This document shows, piece after piece, positions 50,110 through 59,831 of a stretch of 64,000 bases of DNA. Origin of the DNA: Burkholderiaceae bacterium (GTDB lineage Bacteria > Pseudomonadota > Gammaproteobacteria > Burkholderiales > Burkholderiaceae_C). How positions within the stretch are numbered: the stretch's first letter is position 1; each line of letters opens with the position of its first letter. Where the stretch lies: assembly GCA_019745555.1 (NCBI GenBank), contig JAIESX010000018.1:41284-105283 (forward strand). The letters are read 5' to 3'. Made by a program: the position numbers and the translations under genes. The notes below the pieces were generated by a model that was given only the letters and a program-made list of their open reading frames with translations, was not told where the DNA came from and searched no databases.

Positions 50110-50898
50110 TTATAGCGTGTTTTTTGCGTCAGTTTCAAGCCGCGTTGCGAGTGCATTCAGCACCCAGCCCGCGGCGCACAGACCAAAGACCCCTGTCACC
50201 GAGACCAGGGAGCCGTAGCCGCTGCAGTTGAGGCTGCCATCGCCTTCGACAGCACAGGAGGCGTCTGGCCCCTGCACCGCCTCGCGGCTGTAGACACAGG
50301 CCACACCGATCTTGCGCCCTTCCCTCGGGGCGCCATGGTGCTTGCGCAGACGGTAGCGCAGCTGGGCCAGCAAGGGATCGTGCGTGACCTTGGCCAGGTC
50401 CTCGATGTTGACTTCATGCGCGAGGCGTTTGCCGCCAGCGGCACCCACGGTGATGAACAGGGCACCGCGATCTCGCGCCCAGGCTGCCATCGCGGTCTTG
50501 GCCTGCACCTGGTCGCAGGCGTCGATGACGGCATCGACCCCGGGCGGCAGCAAAGCGGGCCAGTTGCCGGGTTCGACGAACTCCTCGATGCATTGCACCT
50601 CGCAGCCCGGATGGATCAGACCGATGCGGTCGCGCAAGGCCAGTACCTTGGCCTGCCCGAGAGTGGTCTCGGTCGCCTGGATCTGGCGGTTGATATTGGA
50701 CTCGGACACGTGATCGAGATCGAACAGCGTCAGGCGGGCCACACCACTGCGCGCCAGCGCCTCCACGGCCCAGGAGCCGACCCCGCCCACACCGACCACG
50801 GCCACGTGCGCCGCGCGGATGCGCTGTGCGCCGGCAACACCGTAGAGGCGGGCCAGACCGCCGAAACGGCGTTCGGCGCTGTCTGCCGCTGCCGTCAT
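50110..50898 (-). CDS. tcdA: TcdA, tRNA threonylcarbamoyladenosine dehydratase
   Basis: A 262-residue E1-like (ThiF/MoeB fold) enzyme that cyclises t6A37 to ct6A in tRNAs reading ANN codons. ERRFGGLARLYG begins the family fold, GVGGVGSWAVEAL is the ATP site (residues 36-48), SNINRQIQATETTLG and DACDQVQAKTAM follow, and a cysteine pair appears in the late CAVEGDGSLNCSGYGS. The ATG at 50898 is chosen since the upstream frame overlaps the transporter gene; 4 nt separates them. It lies next to tRNA-Lys and tRNA-Asn genes, both of which read ANN codons; the proximity may be chance. Confidence 0.92.
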   Translation of the reverse strand: MTAAADSAERRFGGLARLYGVAGAQRIRAAHVAVVGVGGVGSWAVEALARSGVARLTLFDLDHVSESNINRQIQATETTLGQAKVLALRDRIGLIHPGCEVQCIEEFVEPGNWPALLPPGVDAVIDACDQVQAKTAMAAWARDRGALFITVGAAGGKRLAHEVNIEDLAKVTHDPLLAQLRYRLRKHHGAPREGRKIGVACVYSREAVQGPDASCAVEGDGSLNCSGYGSLVSVTGVFGLCAAGWVLNALATRLETDAKNTL

Positions 50899-50902
50899 GG
50901 CC

Positions 50903-52018
50903 TCAACCCATGCGCTCGAGGCGCCACATCTGGTACTTGAAGCCCAGCACGGCGCCCGCCACGATGGCGGCAAATGCCACGACGCTGTTGAGACCGAGAG
51001 TGGACAGGCCGGTCAGGCCCTGGCCGATGGTGCAGCCCATGGCAGTCACGCCTCCCACGCCCATGAGCACCGCCCCTACGAGATGGTTGGCCACGTCTTC
51101 CGTGCTGCCAAAGCCTTCCCAGCGAAAGGTGCGGCCCCACAGCGCCATCAGCGCCGAACCCGTGATGACGCCAAAGACCGAGACGATGCCCAGCGTCAGC
51201 ACCTTGCTCTTGTCGCTGTAGAACATGAGCCAGTCCAGGGTGTAGGAGACCGGTGCCACGAAGCTCAGCGCCTCAGCCCGGCCGGAGTTGGTGGCCAGAT
51301 AGACCTCTTCCAGGGTCTCCGGATGCTCCGCCAGGTGACCCAGATGGCCGCTGACCCACCACATGGCAACGATGATGCCACCGACGCCGAAACCGGCCAG
51401 CAGGTTGTCGGCGCGCAGGAACTGTTCGCCGCGCAAGGCCCAGACGATCAGCACAGCGCCGATCAGCAGCCCCAGCACCAGCAGCATCGTGGCAGGCGCA
51501 AGGCCCAGGGGAGCGGCCAGCACCTGGGGCAGGCTGGCCGTGCCTGCGAACTCGACGGCCACGCGATCCACCGTATCCACGCGAAGCACAGCGGTGATGC
51601 CCTTCATGGTGGCGAAACCCGCCCAGCCCATGACGAGCAGAACGACGAGGGATTTGAGGCTGCCACTGCCCACCCGCACCAGGGTCTTGCTGCCACAGCC
51701 CGATGACAGCACCATGCCGAAACCGAAGAGCAGGCCACCGACAGCCGCCGACAGCCAGAGCCAGCGATTGCCACCGTGCAGGGTCTTGGCCGGGTCGATG
51801 AAGCCGGTGTAGGCCAGCAACGCGAAACCCGCCATAGCTACACCGATGGCCAGACTCCACTGGCGCATGCGCGTCCAGTCGCCCATGTTGACGATGTCGC
51901 TGACCGCCCCCATGGTGCAGAAATGCGTGCGCTGGGCAATCGCGCCGAACAGCAGCGAGAGTGCAAATGAGGCACCTAACACCAGGGTGTTGAGTGCGGA
52001 AATGTCGGTGGTTTGCAT
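50903..52018 (-). CDS. YeeE/TsuA-family thiosulfate (sulfur) transporter
   Basis: A 371-residue membrane protein of the YeeE/YedE family. Structurally studied members pass thiosulfate through a row of conserved cysteines. Here these are in HFCTMGAVSD (near residue 33), SSGCGSKTLVRVGSG (near 108) and AMGCTIGQGLTG (near 331). About ten membrane helices are visible. The usual small TsuB/SirA-like sulfurtransferase partner is not adjacent; instead tcdA follows after 4 nt. It adds a second sulfur uptake route to the sulfate importer at the left end. Confidence 0.9.
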   Translation of the reverse strand: MQTTDISALNTLVLGASFALSLLFGAIAQRTHFCTMGAVSDIVNMGDWTRMRQWSLAIGVAMAGFALLAYTGFIDPAKTLHGGNRWLWLSAAVGGLLFGFGMVLSSGCGSKTLVRVGSGSLKSLVVLLVMGWAGFATMKGITAVLRVDTVDRVAVEFAGTASLPQVLAAPLGLAPATMLLVLGLLIGAVLIVWALRGEQFLRADNLLAGFGVGGIIVAMWWVSGHLGHLAEHPETLEEVYLATNSGRAEALSFVAPVSYTLDWLMFYSDKSKVLTLGIVSVFGVITGSALMALWGRTFRWEGFGSTEDVANHLVGAVLMGVGGVTAMGCTIGQGLTGLSTLGLNSVVAFAAIVAGAVLGFKYQMWRLERMG

Positions 52019-52057
52019 CCCCGGATTCTAAAGCCCGGGGCGAGGTCCCGCAGGAGC

Positions 52058-52849
52058 CTACTTCAGACGCGGCAGGCGCTGCCGGGCGGCGGCGGCGGCC
52101 TCGGACTGCGGATAGGCCTTGATCAGGTCTTCGAGGGTCTTGCGTGCAGCCTTGGTGTCCTTAAGCTCGACCTGGCAGTTGGCGATCGACAGCACAGCCT
52201 CGGGCGCACGCAGGTGATCGGGCGCCTGCGTCAGCAGGTTGCGGAAGTTCTGGATGGCTTCCTTGTAGTCGCGCGTGGCGTACTGCGCATTGCCCAGCCA
52301 GAAGAAGGACGAGGGCACATAGCCGCTGGAGGGGTAACGCTTGATGAAGTCCGTGAAGACGTTCTGCGCCTCGGCAAAGTCCCCCTTGCGAAACACGCCC
52401 AGGGCGGCATCGAAATCACGCCGCTCGGCCGGCTCGGCCATGAACTCTCGGCCGTCAATGATGACCTTGGACGGTTCGAACTTGCGCAGGCGCTCGTCCA
52501 GACCCATGATCACGTCAGTCTGCTGGCGCTGCAATTCAGCCACGGCACGGGCCAGTTGCTCGTTCTGGCCGACCTGACGGGCCAGCTCGGTACGCAGCGT
52601 CTCGATCTGGGTCTGCAGTTCCAGCAGGCTGCGACGCAGTTGGGTGTTTTCCTCCGACAGGCGCGTGATCTGGTCGGAGGAACGCTGCTCGGACTCCGAC
52701 CGCATGCTCTCCACGCGCTGGCGCAGATCGAGAATGGCGCGACGGGCTTCGTCATCGCTGAACAGGGCGTGCGCTGCTGTGCTGCCCAGGGCACACAGCA
52801 GCAGCGCAGCCAGACGCAGGGATCTGCTCATCTCGATGCAGCGCATCAT
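52058..52849 (-). CDS. cpoB: CpoB (YbgF), Tol-Pal system accessory protein
   Basis: Periplasmic protein that links cell-wall synthesis with Tol-Pal outer-membrane constriction. The 263-residue product has a signal peptide (LRLAALLLCALGSTAAHA), a coiled-coil trimerisation region (about residues 35-115, with repeated LxxQ patterns), and a C-terminal TPR domain (about 145-260, AEAQNVFTDFIKRYPSSGYV and ARKTLEDLIKAYPQS). The first ATG (52849) overlaps the pal stop; an in-frame ATG at 52831 gives a more standard signal peptide and could be the true start. Confidence 0.92.
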   Translation of the reverse strand: MMRCIEMSRSLRLAALLLCALGSTAAHALFSDDEARRAILDLRQRVESMRSESEQRSSDQITRLSEENTQLRRSLLELQTQIETLRTELARQVGQNEQLARAVAELQRQQTDVIMGLDERLRKFEPSKVIIDGREFMAEPAERRDFDAALGVFRKGDFAEAQNVFTDFIKRYPSSGYVPSSFFWLGNAQYATRDYKEAIQNFRNLLTQAPDHLRAPEAVLSIANCQVELKDTKAARKTLEDLIKAYPQSEAAAAARQRLPRLK

Positions 52850-53376
52850 CAGCGGTAGCTGATTTCAGCGCGACGGTTCTTGGACCAGGCGGACTCGTCG
52901 TTGCCAGGAACGGCCGGCTTTTCCTTGCCGAAGCTCACGGCCTCGACCTGGCTGTCGGCTACGCCGAGAAGACCCAGTGCGCGGCGCACGGCTTCGGCAC
53001 GGCGCTGGCCCAGTGCCAGGTTGTATTCACGGCCCCCGCGCTCGTCGGTATGGCCTTCGATCACAACCTTGCGGCTGCGGTCGGCACGGATGTGGCGGGC
53101 GTGGGCGTCGATCAGGGCCTGGAATTCGGGCTTGATCACGTAGCTGTCGTAGTCAAAGTAGACCAGGCGCGACACGTTGGCGATGGCGGCCTGGGCAGCC
53201 TTGCCGTCATCAACAGGGGCCACCGTGGTCTGGGCCACCGTGCTGCTGGCGCCGCCGCTGCCGGCACCGCCACCCGTGGAACGGTCGTCCACCGGCGGAT
53301 TGTCCAGGTTCACGGAAGAGCAGCCGGCCATCACCAGAGCGATGGCGCCCAGCAGCGCGAATTTCTTGATCGACAT
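52849..53376 (-). CDS. pal: Pal, peptidoglycan-associated lipoprotein
   Basis: A 175-residue outer-membrane lipoprotein that binds peptidoglycan and TolB. The lipobox is MAGC (Cys19), then a Gly/Ser-rich linker, then an OmpA-like domain (about 65-175). It has VYFDYDSYVIKPEF, GHTDERGGREYNLALGQRRA and the terminal KNRRAEISYR. It lies 35 nt after tolB and overlaps cpoB by one base. Length and order tolB-pal-cpoB are typical. Confidence 0.97.
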   Translation of the reverse strand: MSIKKFALLGAIALVMAGCSSVNLDNPPVDDRSTGGGAGSGGASSTVAQTTVAPVDDGKAAQAAIANVSRLVYFDYDSYVIKPEFQALIDAHARHIRADRSRKVVIEGHTDERGGREYNLALGQRRAEAVRRALGLLGVADSQVEAVSFGKEKPAVPGNDESAWSKNRRAEISYR

Positions 53377-53411
53377 GTCTTACTCCTGCAGAAGCGAAGG
53401 TGTGAAAGGAA

Positions 53412-54725
53412 TCAGTTGGATGTTTTCTGGAACGGGCCCCAGTCGGGCTCGCGGATGTCTCCACCCTGTCCGGCAAGCCGGGCCTTGATTTTTCCGTCCA
53501 GGGTCGTGGTCATCAGGGCCTCACGCTCCTGTTGCTTGGTCGCATACAGCAGCAGACGACTGTTGGGGGCAAAACTGGGATTCTCATCGGCCGTGGTTTC
53601 AGTCAGCGCGGTGACGGCGCCCGTGGCCAACTCCATCACGTGCAGCTTGAAGACACCGCTGACCCGGGAAATATAAGCCAGCCAGCGCCCGTCGGCGCTG
53701 AGCGCCGGGGAAATGTTGTAAGAGCCGGTAAACGTCACACGCTCGGGATTGCCGCCCGCGGCCGGCATGCGATAGATCTGCGGACTGCCACCGCGATCAC
53801 TGACGAAGTAAAGGTGCTTGCCGTCGTGCGAATAGGTGGGCTCGGTGTCGATACTGGACGACTGGGTCAGCCGTCGCGGCTCGGCGCCGGCCGTGTTGAC
53901 GTCCAGCGTGTAAAGCTGGGATCCGCCATCACGGCTCAGCGTCACCGCCAGGCTGCGGCCATCAGGCGCCCAGGCCGGTGCGCTGTTGGAGCCACGGAAG
54001 TTCGCCACGAGTCGACGCTTGCCGCTGGCCACGTCGTGGATGTAGACCACGGGCTTGCGCGACTCGAAGGACACATAGGCCAGCTGCCGGCCATCAGGCG
54101 ACCAGCTGGGGGAGATGATGGGCTCGGGGCTGCTCAGGGCCGGCTGCGCACTTTCGCCATCGGCGTCGGCCACCCACAGGCTGTAGCGCTGCTCGGCCTT
54201 GGTGACATAGGCAATGCGGGTGGAGAAGATGCCCTTCTCGCCGGTCAGCTTCTCGTAGACGAAGTCGGCGATGCGATGCGCGGCCAGCCGCAGGTCGGCC
54301 GCCGCAATCGCATAGCTCTGCCCACCCAGATCACGCCCCGCGACCACATCCCAGAGACGGAAGCGCACGTCGTAGCGGCCATCGGCCAGACGGGTGATGC
54401 TGCCCGTGAGCAGCGAATCGGCCCCGGCCTGCCGCCACGGCACCAGGTCCGGGCGGGCGTTCTCGTCGAGCTGCGCGCTACGGGCCGCCACGCTGCGGAA
54501 CTGGCCGCTGCGCTCCAGGTCGGCCTGGACGATGGCACTGATCTTCTGCGGCGCCGCATCCTGCCCCCGGAAGGGTGCAAAAGCGATGGGCAGCTGGGTC
54601 AGCCCGACACCCGAGACCTCAACACGGAACTGGGCCAGGGCTGGCTGAGCCAGGCCCAGGGCGAGAGCCAGCAGAAGGCCAGCGGCCTCAAGCAGGCGGC
54701 GGAACGATGTCAGACGATGGATCAT
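53412..54725 (-). CDS. tolB: TolB, periplasmic Tol-Pal translocation protein
   Basis: A 437-residue periplasmic beta-propeller protein that connects TolA and Pal. A signal peptide (LLLALALGLAQPALA) ends near residue 31. An N-terminal domain (about 35-165) is followed by WD40-like TolB repeats (SPSWSPDGRQLAYVSF, SAPAWAPDGRSLAVTLS, EPTYSHDGKHLYFVSD, SPALSADGRWLAYIS). The start overlaps the 3' end of a glycosyltransferase gene by 38 nt. No tolQ, tolR or tolA lies upstream, so the usual tol operon is split here. Confidence 0.96.
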   Translation of the reverse strand: MIHRLTSFRRLLEAAGLLLALALGLAQPALAQFRVEVSGVGLTQLPIAFAPFRGQDAAPQKISAIVQADLERSGQFRSVAARSAQLDENARPDLVPWRQAGADSLLTGSITRLADGRYDVRFRLWDVVAGRDLGGQSYAIAAADLRLAAHRIADFVYEKLTGEKGIFSTRIAYVTKAEQRYSLWVADADGESAQPALSSPEPIISPSWSPDGRQLAYVSFESRKPVVYIHDVASGKRRLVANFRGSNSAPAWAPDGRSLAVTLSRDGGSQLYTLDVNTAGAEPRRLTQSSSIDTEPTYSHDGKHLYFVSDRGGSPQIYRMPAAGGNPERVTFTGSYNISPALSADGRWLAYISRVSGVFKLHVMELATGAVTALTETTADENPSFAPNSRLLLYATKQQEREALMTTTLDGKIKARLAGQGGDIREPDWGPFQKTSN

Positions 54726-55545
54726 TTTTCCGGTTCAGACAGTACAGAGCGAAATATTTGCCGAAAGCGGCCTGGGCCTGCATGGTACACACAGCGAAGC
54801 CCATGGCCCCGTCCAATATCCCCAGGCGAAAGAGGTAACTACGGACAAAGGCGACGACGCCGGCCGCCACGGCGCGACTCATGCTGGTCCGCTGCCCGGC
54901 CTGGTGACGCTGCTGCGCCCAGGCCTGGCTGTATTGCTCCAGCTTGCGCCAGTAGTGACTGGGTGTGGGGTAGCTGTAGTGCAGCAAGGACGTCTTGAGC
55001 CGCCCGACCGGGCCGGCTTCAAACAGTACACGCTCGTGCACCAGGTCGTCGCTGAACCGCGCCGCCTCGCGCCGGAACAGGCGCAGCACGAGGTCGGGGG
55101 TCCAGCCGCAGTGATGGATCCATTGGCCGCAGAATTGCGTCAGACGAGGGATCTCCCAGGCTCCGATCTCGCCCTCCCCCAGCACCACCGCCAGGATTTC
55201 AGCCTGGAGCTCGGGCGTCACCCGCTCATCGGCATCGATGGAGAACACCCAGGGATGGCGAGCCAGGGCCAGGGCCCGGTTCTTCTGCGGTCCGAAGCCA
55301 GGCCAGTCCGGTGTGATCTCCACGCGCGCGCCCATACGTCGGGCGATCTCCGCCGTGCCATCTGTACTGCCCGAATCGACCACCAAGACCTCGTCTGCGA
55401 AGGCGACCGAGCGCAGACAGGCCTCGATGTTGGAGGCCTCGTTCTTGGTGATGAGGATGACGGAAAGGCGGGACAAAAGTTGAACCGATGCGTGAAACTG
55501 CGATGACGGTCGGTGCGCGTGGGCCAGCCGCCGTGGCTGAATCAT
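54688..55545 (-). CDS. Family 2 glycosyltransferase, WaaE-like (LPS core)
   Basis: A 285-residue GT-A enzyme. The catalytic domain has SVILITKNEASNIEACLRS (from residue 28), VDSGSTDGTAEIA, and the DxD-like SIDADERVTPEL. FCGQWIHHCGWTPDLVLRLFRR and the C-terminal membrane-proximal helix match WaaE/KdtX-type core beta-glucosyltransferases. The first ~25 residues (from ATG 55545) are poor in homology, so a TTG at 55474-55476 may be the real start. Its end overlaps tolB by 38 nt. It is divergent from msbA, 134 bp apart. Donor and acceptor are not known. Confidence 0.85.
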   Translation of the reverse strand: MIQPRRLAHAHRPSSQFHASVQLLSRLSVILITKNEASNIEACLRSVAFADEVLVVDSGSTDGTAEIARRMGARVEITPDWPGFGPQKNRALALARHPWVFSIDADERVTPELQAEILAVVLGEGEIGAWEIPRLTQFCGQWIHHCGWTPDLVLRLFRREAARFSDDLVHERVLFEAGPVGRLKTSLLHYSYPTPSHYWRKLEQYSQAWAQQRHQAGQRTSMSRAVAAGVVAFVRSYLFRLGILDGAMGFAVCTMQAQAAFGKYFALYCLNRKNDPSSDIVPPPA

Positions 55546-55679
55546 ACCTCTGCATCTGGCAGACCTGCCTGTCTGCGAGGGGCGCCCCTTTTCAATTCGG
55601 GTAGACTCCCCGCATCACGGCTGGCCCTATCCGCGCCAGCCCACATGACCGCCGATGCGCTCCGCATGAGCGCTCCGCC

Positions 55680-57427
<1,748 letters not shown>

Positions 57428-57431
<4 letters not shown>

Positions 57432-58147
57432 GCGGGATTCCCATCCTCATGTACCACCAGATCGACGAGCCGCCTCCGCGCGGAACGCCTTTGCGTGGTC
57501 TCGTGGTTTCGCCAGGCTCATTCGCAAGGCAGATGGGACTCCTCAGCATGCTGGGCTACCGCGGCCTGTCGATGCAGGATCTCGAACCCTATCTCAGGGG
57601 GGAGCGAACCGGCCGGGTGGTCGGGATCACCTTCGACGACGGTTACCGCAACAATGTCCAGCATGCCCTGCCCGTGCTCCAACGCTACCGCTTCACGGCC
57701 ACCATCTATGGCGTCAGTGGCCTCTTCGGTGGCCGCAATTGCTGGGACGAGGGTTTGGTTGCCCAGAAACCGCTCATGGATCTCGAGGACTGGTGCTGCT
57801 GGCGCGATGCAGGCATGGACATCGGCTCTCACACGCGCACCCACGCACGCCTGACCGAGCTTGATGACGCGTCAGCGCGCGACGAAATTGCCGGTTCGCG
57901 GCAGGACCTGGAGCGGCTGCTGCAATGCCCGGTCCGCCATTTCTGCTACCCCTACGGCCTGTTCTCACCCGGACACGTGGAGATGGCCAGGCAGGCCGGC
58001 TACACCACAGCCACCACCACGCGGCGCGGACGCGTACAGGCTGGCGAGGACCTCCACACCCTGCGCCGCATCATGGTGGCTTGTTCCACACACATTCCGT
58101 TGTTCGCCGCCAAGGTCATAACCGGCTACGAAGACCGCCGCCGATGA
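57428..58147 (+). CDS. Polysaccharide deacetylase (carbohydrate esterase 4-like)
   Basis: A 239-residue NodB-type deacetylase. The start reads IPILMYHQIDEPPP, a common opening for this class. Catalytic motifs are TFDDGYRNN (catalytic base and metal Asp, near residue 68), the metal histidines in SHTRTHARL (near 132), and a late FCYPYGLFS. It has no signal peptide, so it would act in the cytoplasm on a lipid-linked or nucleotide sugar. It sits between msbA and a DUF6492 gene with stop/start overlaps on both sides. The target is probably an N-acetyl group on an LPS or glycan sugar (inference). Confidence 0.88.
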
Positions 58148-59031
58148 AGCCTTTCGCCCTCTACTGCAAGAGCTACAGCACCGACCTGCGCCGCGTCGTG
58201 CGCTTGGCCCGCTCGGTACGTGAGCACAATGCCGAGAAGCTCCCTTTCTACGTCTCTGTTCCCGGCAACGAGCTCCCGCTGTTTCGCGAGCACCTCTCGG
58301 ACCTGGGTGTGGAACTTCTGGCCGATGAGGACATCCTCGCAGCATCCCACGCCGGCATGGCACAGCGGGTTGCCCGCATGCCCGGCTATCTGGCGCAGCA
58401 GGTCGTCAAGTCCGAGTTCTGGCGGCTTGGACTGTCCAGCGCCTACCTTTGTCTTGATTCCGACGCCTATTTCATACGCACCATCCGCACATCCGATTAC
58501 ATCGGCCATGACGGAGCCCCGTACACCATGTTCGATGAGGCGCACGACCTGCTGGAAGATGCATTGCAGCACAGGCGCCAGCGCGTGATCGACGCCTTCG
58601 TGCGCGAAGCGGACCTGGTCCAGGGACTGTTCGCACGCGCAGGGCGTCGCTACAGCTTCGGCCCCTTCCCCCTGGTATGGCATCGCGACGTCTGGCAGAG
58701 CCTGGATGAACGGTATTTGCAACCGCGCGGCATGACCCTGGCCGACGCCATCGAGCAGGCCCCGATCGAGTCGCGCTGGTATGGCGAGGCCTTGTTGGCC
58801 TATCAGGCCGTTGCCCTGCGCCCCTGCCAGGCCTTGTTCAAGGTCTACCACTACGCATGGCAGTTCGACCGCGACCAGCGCAAGGGGATCACGCAGCAGC
58901 AACTGGCGCAGCTGTATTGCGGCGTCATCCTGCAATCGGCCTGGGAGCGGAACATGGACTGGCCTCGGGAGGGCGGAAACTGGCTCTCGCGCACGGGTCG
59001 CAGGTTGCGCCGGCTCCTGGGTCGTATCTGA
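58144..59031 (+). CDS. DUF6492-like putative glycosyltransferase
   Basis: A 295-residue protein. The opening FALYCKSYSTDLRRVVRLARSV and the DxD-like segment YLCLDSDAYFIR (from about residue 97) suggest a GT-A fold resembling DUF6492 proteins of LPS loci. A further conserved-looking block is YSFGPFPLVWHRDVWQSL. A basic C-terminus (RTGRRLRRLLGRI) could touch the membrane. The ATG at 58144 overlaps the deacetylase stop. Donor and acceptor cannot be inferred. Confidence 0.75.
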   Translation: MKPFALYCKSYSTDLRRVVRLARSVREHNAEKLPFYVSVPGNELPLFREHLSDLGVELLADEDILAASHAGMAQRVARMPGYLAQQVVKSEFWRLGLSSAYLCLDSDAYFIRTIRTSDYIGHDGAPYTMFDEAHDLLEDALQHRRQRVIDAFVREADLVQGLFARAGRRYSFGPFPLVWHRDVWQSLDERYLQPRGMTLADAIEQAPIESRWYGEALLAYQAVALRPCQALFKVYHYAWQFDRDQRKGITQQQLAQLYCGVILQSAWERNMDWPREGGNWLSRTGRRLRRLLGRI

Positions 59032-59831
59032 TGCCACACCCTCTCCGTCACGTGTCCATGCCCATCACCCCCCCCATCCTCCTGACCTCCAGCGTGATTG
59101 CCCATGACACGGGCGTCGCCCTGACTGACACCGAGGAACGGCTGCGGCTCACCATCGAGTCCGTCGGGGAGTGGCTGCAGATCGACCCACATCTGCAGAT
59201 CGTGATCTGCGATGGATCGGGTTACGATTTCTCTGTGCCGCTCAGGGGCAGATTTCCGAACGCAGCCATCGAGTGCCTCTACTTCCATAACGACATCACG
59301 GCCGTCCAGCGCTACGGGCGAGGCCACGGTGAAGGCGAAATCGTCCGCCACGCACTGGCGCATTCCCGCTTCATAGCACAAGCGCAGTGCTTCGCAAAGT
59401 GCTCAGCCAAACTCTGGGTCTCCAATTTCCATGCCTGCTTGGCAGAGTGGAATGGCAGGCTGGCCTTCAAGGGTGTCTTCCTCGACGTCTTCTCTCCCTT
59501 CAGAAAGACCAGCCTGGCGTATATCGACACACGCTTCTACATGGCCAGCGTCGAGGCCTATCAGCGCTACCTGAACGATGCCCACCTTCGCATCGACAAG
59601 GAGAAGGGCTACGGCCTGGAAGAGTGTTTCCGCGACACGATTCTGGCTCAGGGCCTGAACGGCTTGCTCCTGCGCACCCCGCCCGTGATCGCCGGTGTAG
59701 GAGGCGGCATCGGCAGACACTACCGCAATTCGCTCAAACGCGTCCTGAAGGAGAGACTGCGTAACTGGCTCGTGCAGCGCAACAGGCGACACGCACCACT
59801 TTTTATCCGACCTCAGGCCGCTGCCAACTGA
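59031..59831 (+). CDS. Unrecognised protein in LPS locus, glycosyltransferase-like start
   Basis: A 266-residue protein I do not recognise with confidence. The N-terminal segment ILLTSSVIAHDTG...TIESVGEWLQIDP and IVICDGSGYDFS look like the nucleotide-sugar half of a glycosyltransferase. The centre has YGRGHGEGEIVRHALAHS, and CAKCSAKLWVSNFH-like text follows (here CSAKLWVSNFHA). The C-terminus is Arg-rich. ATG 59031 overlaps the DUF6492 stop (TGATG); ATG 59058 is an alternative. It ends the coupled operon and overlaps the convergent O-antigen-ligase gene by 19 bp. Confidence 0.65.
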   Translation: MPHPLRHVSMPITPPILLTSSVIAHDTGVALTDTEERLRLTIESVGEWLQIDPHLQIVICDGSGYDFSVPLRGRFPNAAIECLYFHNDITAVQRYGRGHGEGEIVRHALAHSRFIAQAQCFAKCSAKLWVSNFHACLAEWNGRLAFKGVFLDVFSPFRKTSLAYIDTRFYMASVEAYQRYLNDAHLRIDKEKGYGLEECFRDTILAQGLNGLLLRTPPVIAGVGGGIGRHYRNSLKRVLKERLRNWLVQRNRRHAPLFIRPQAAAN

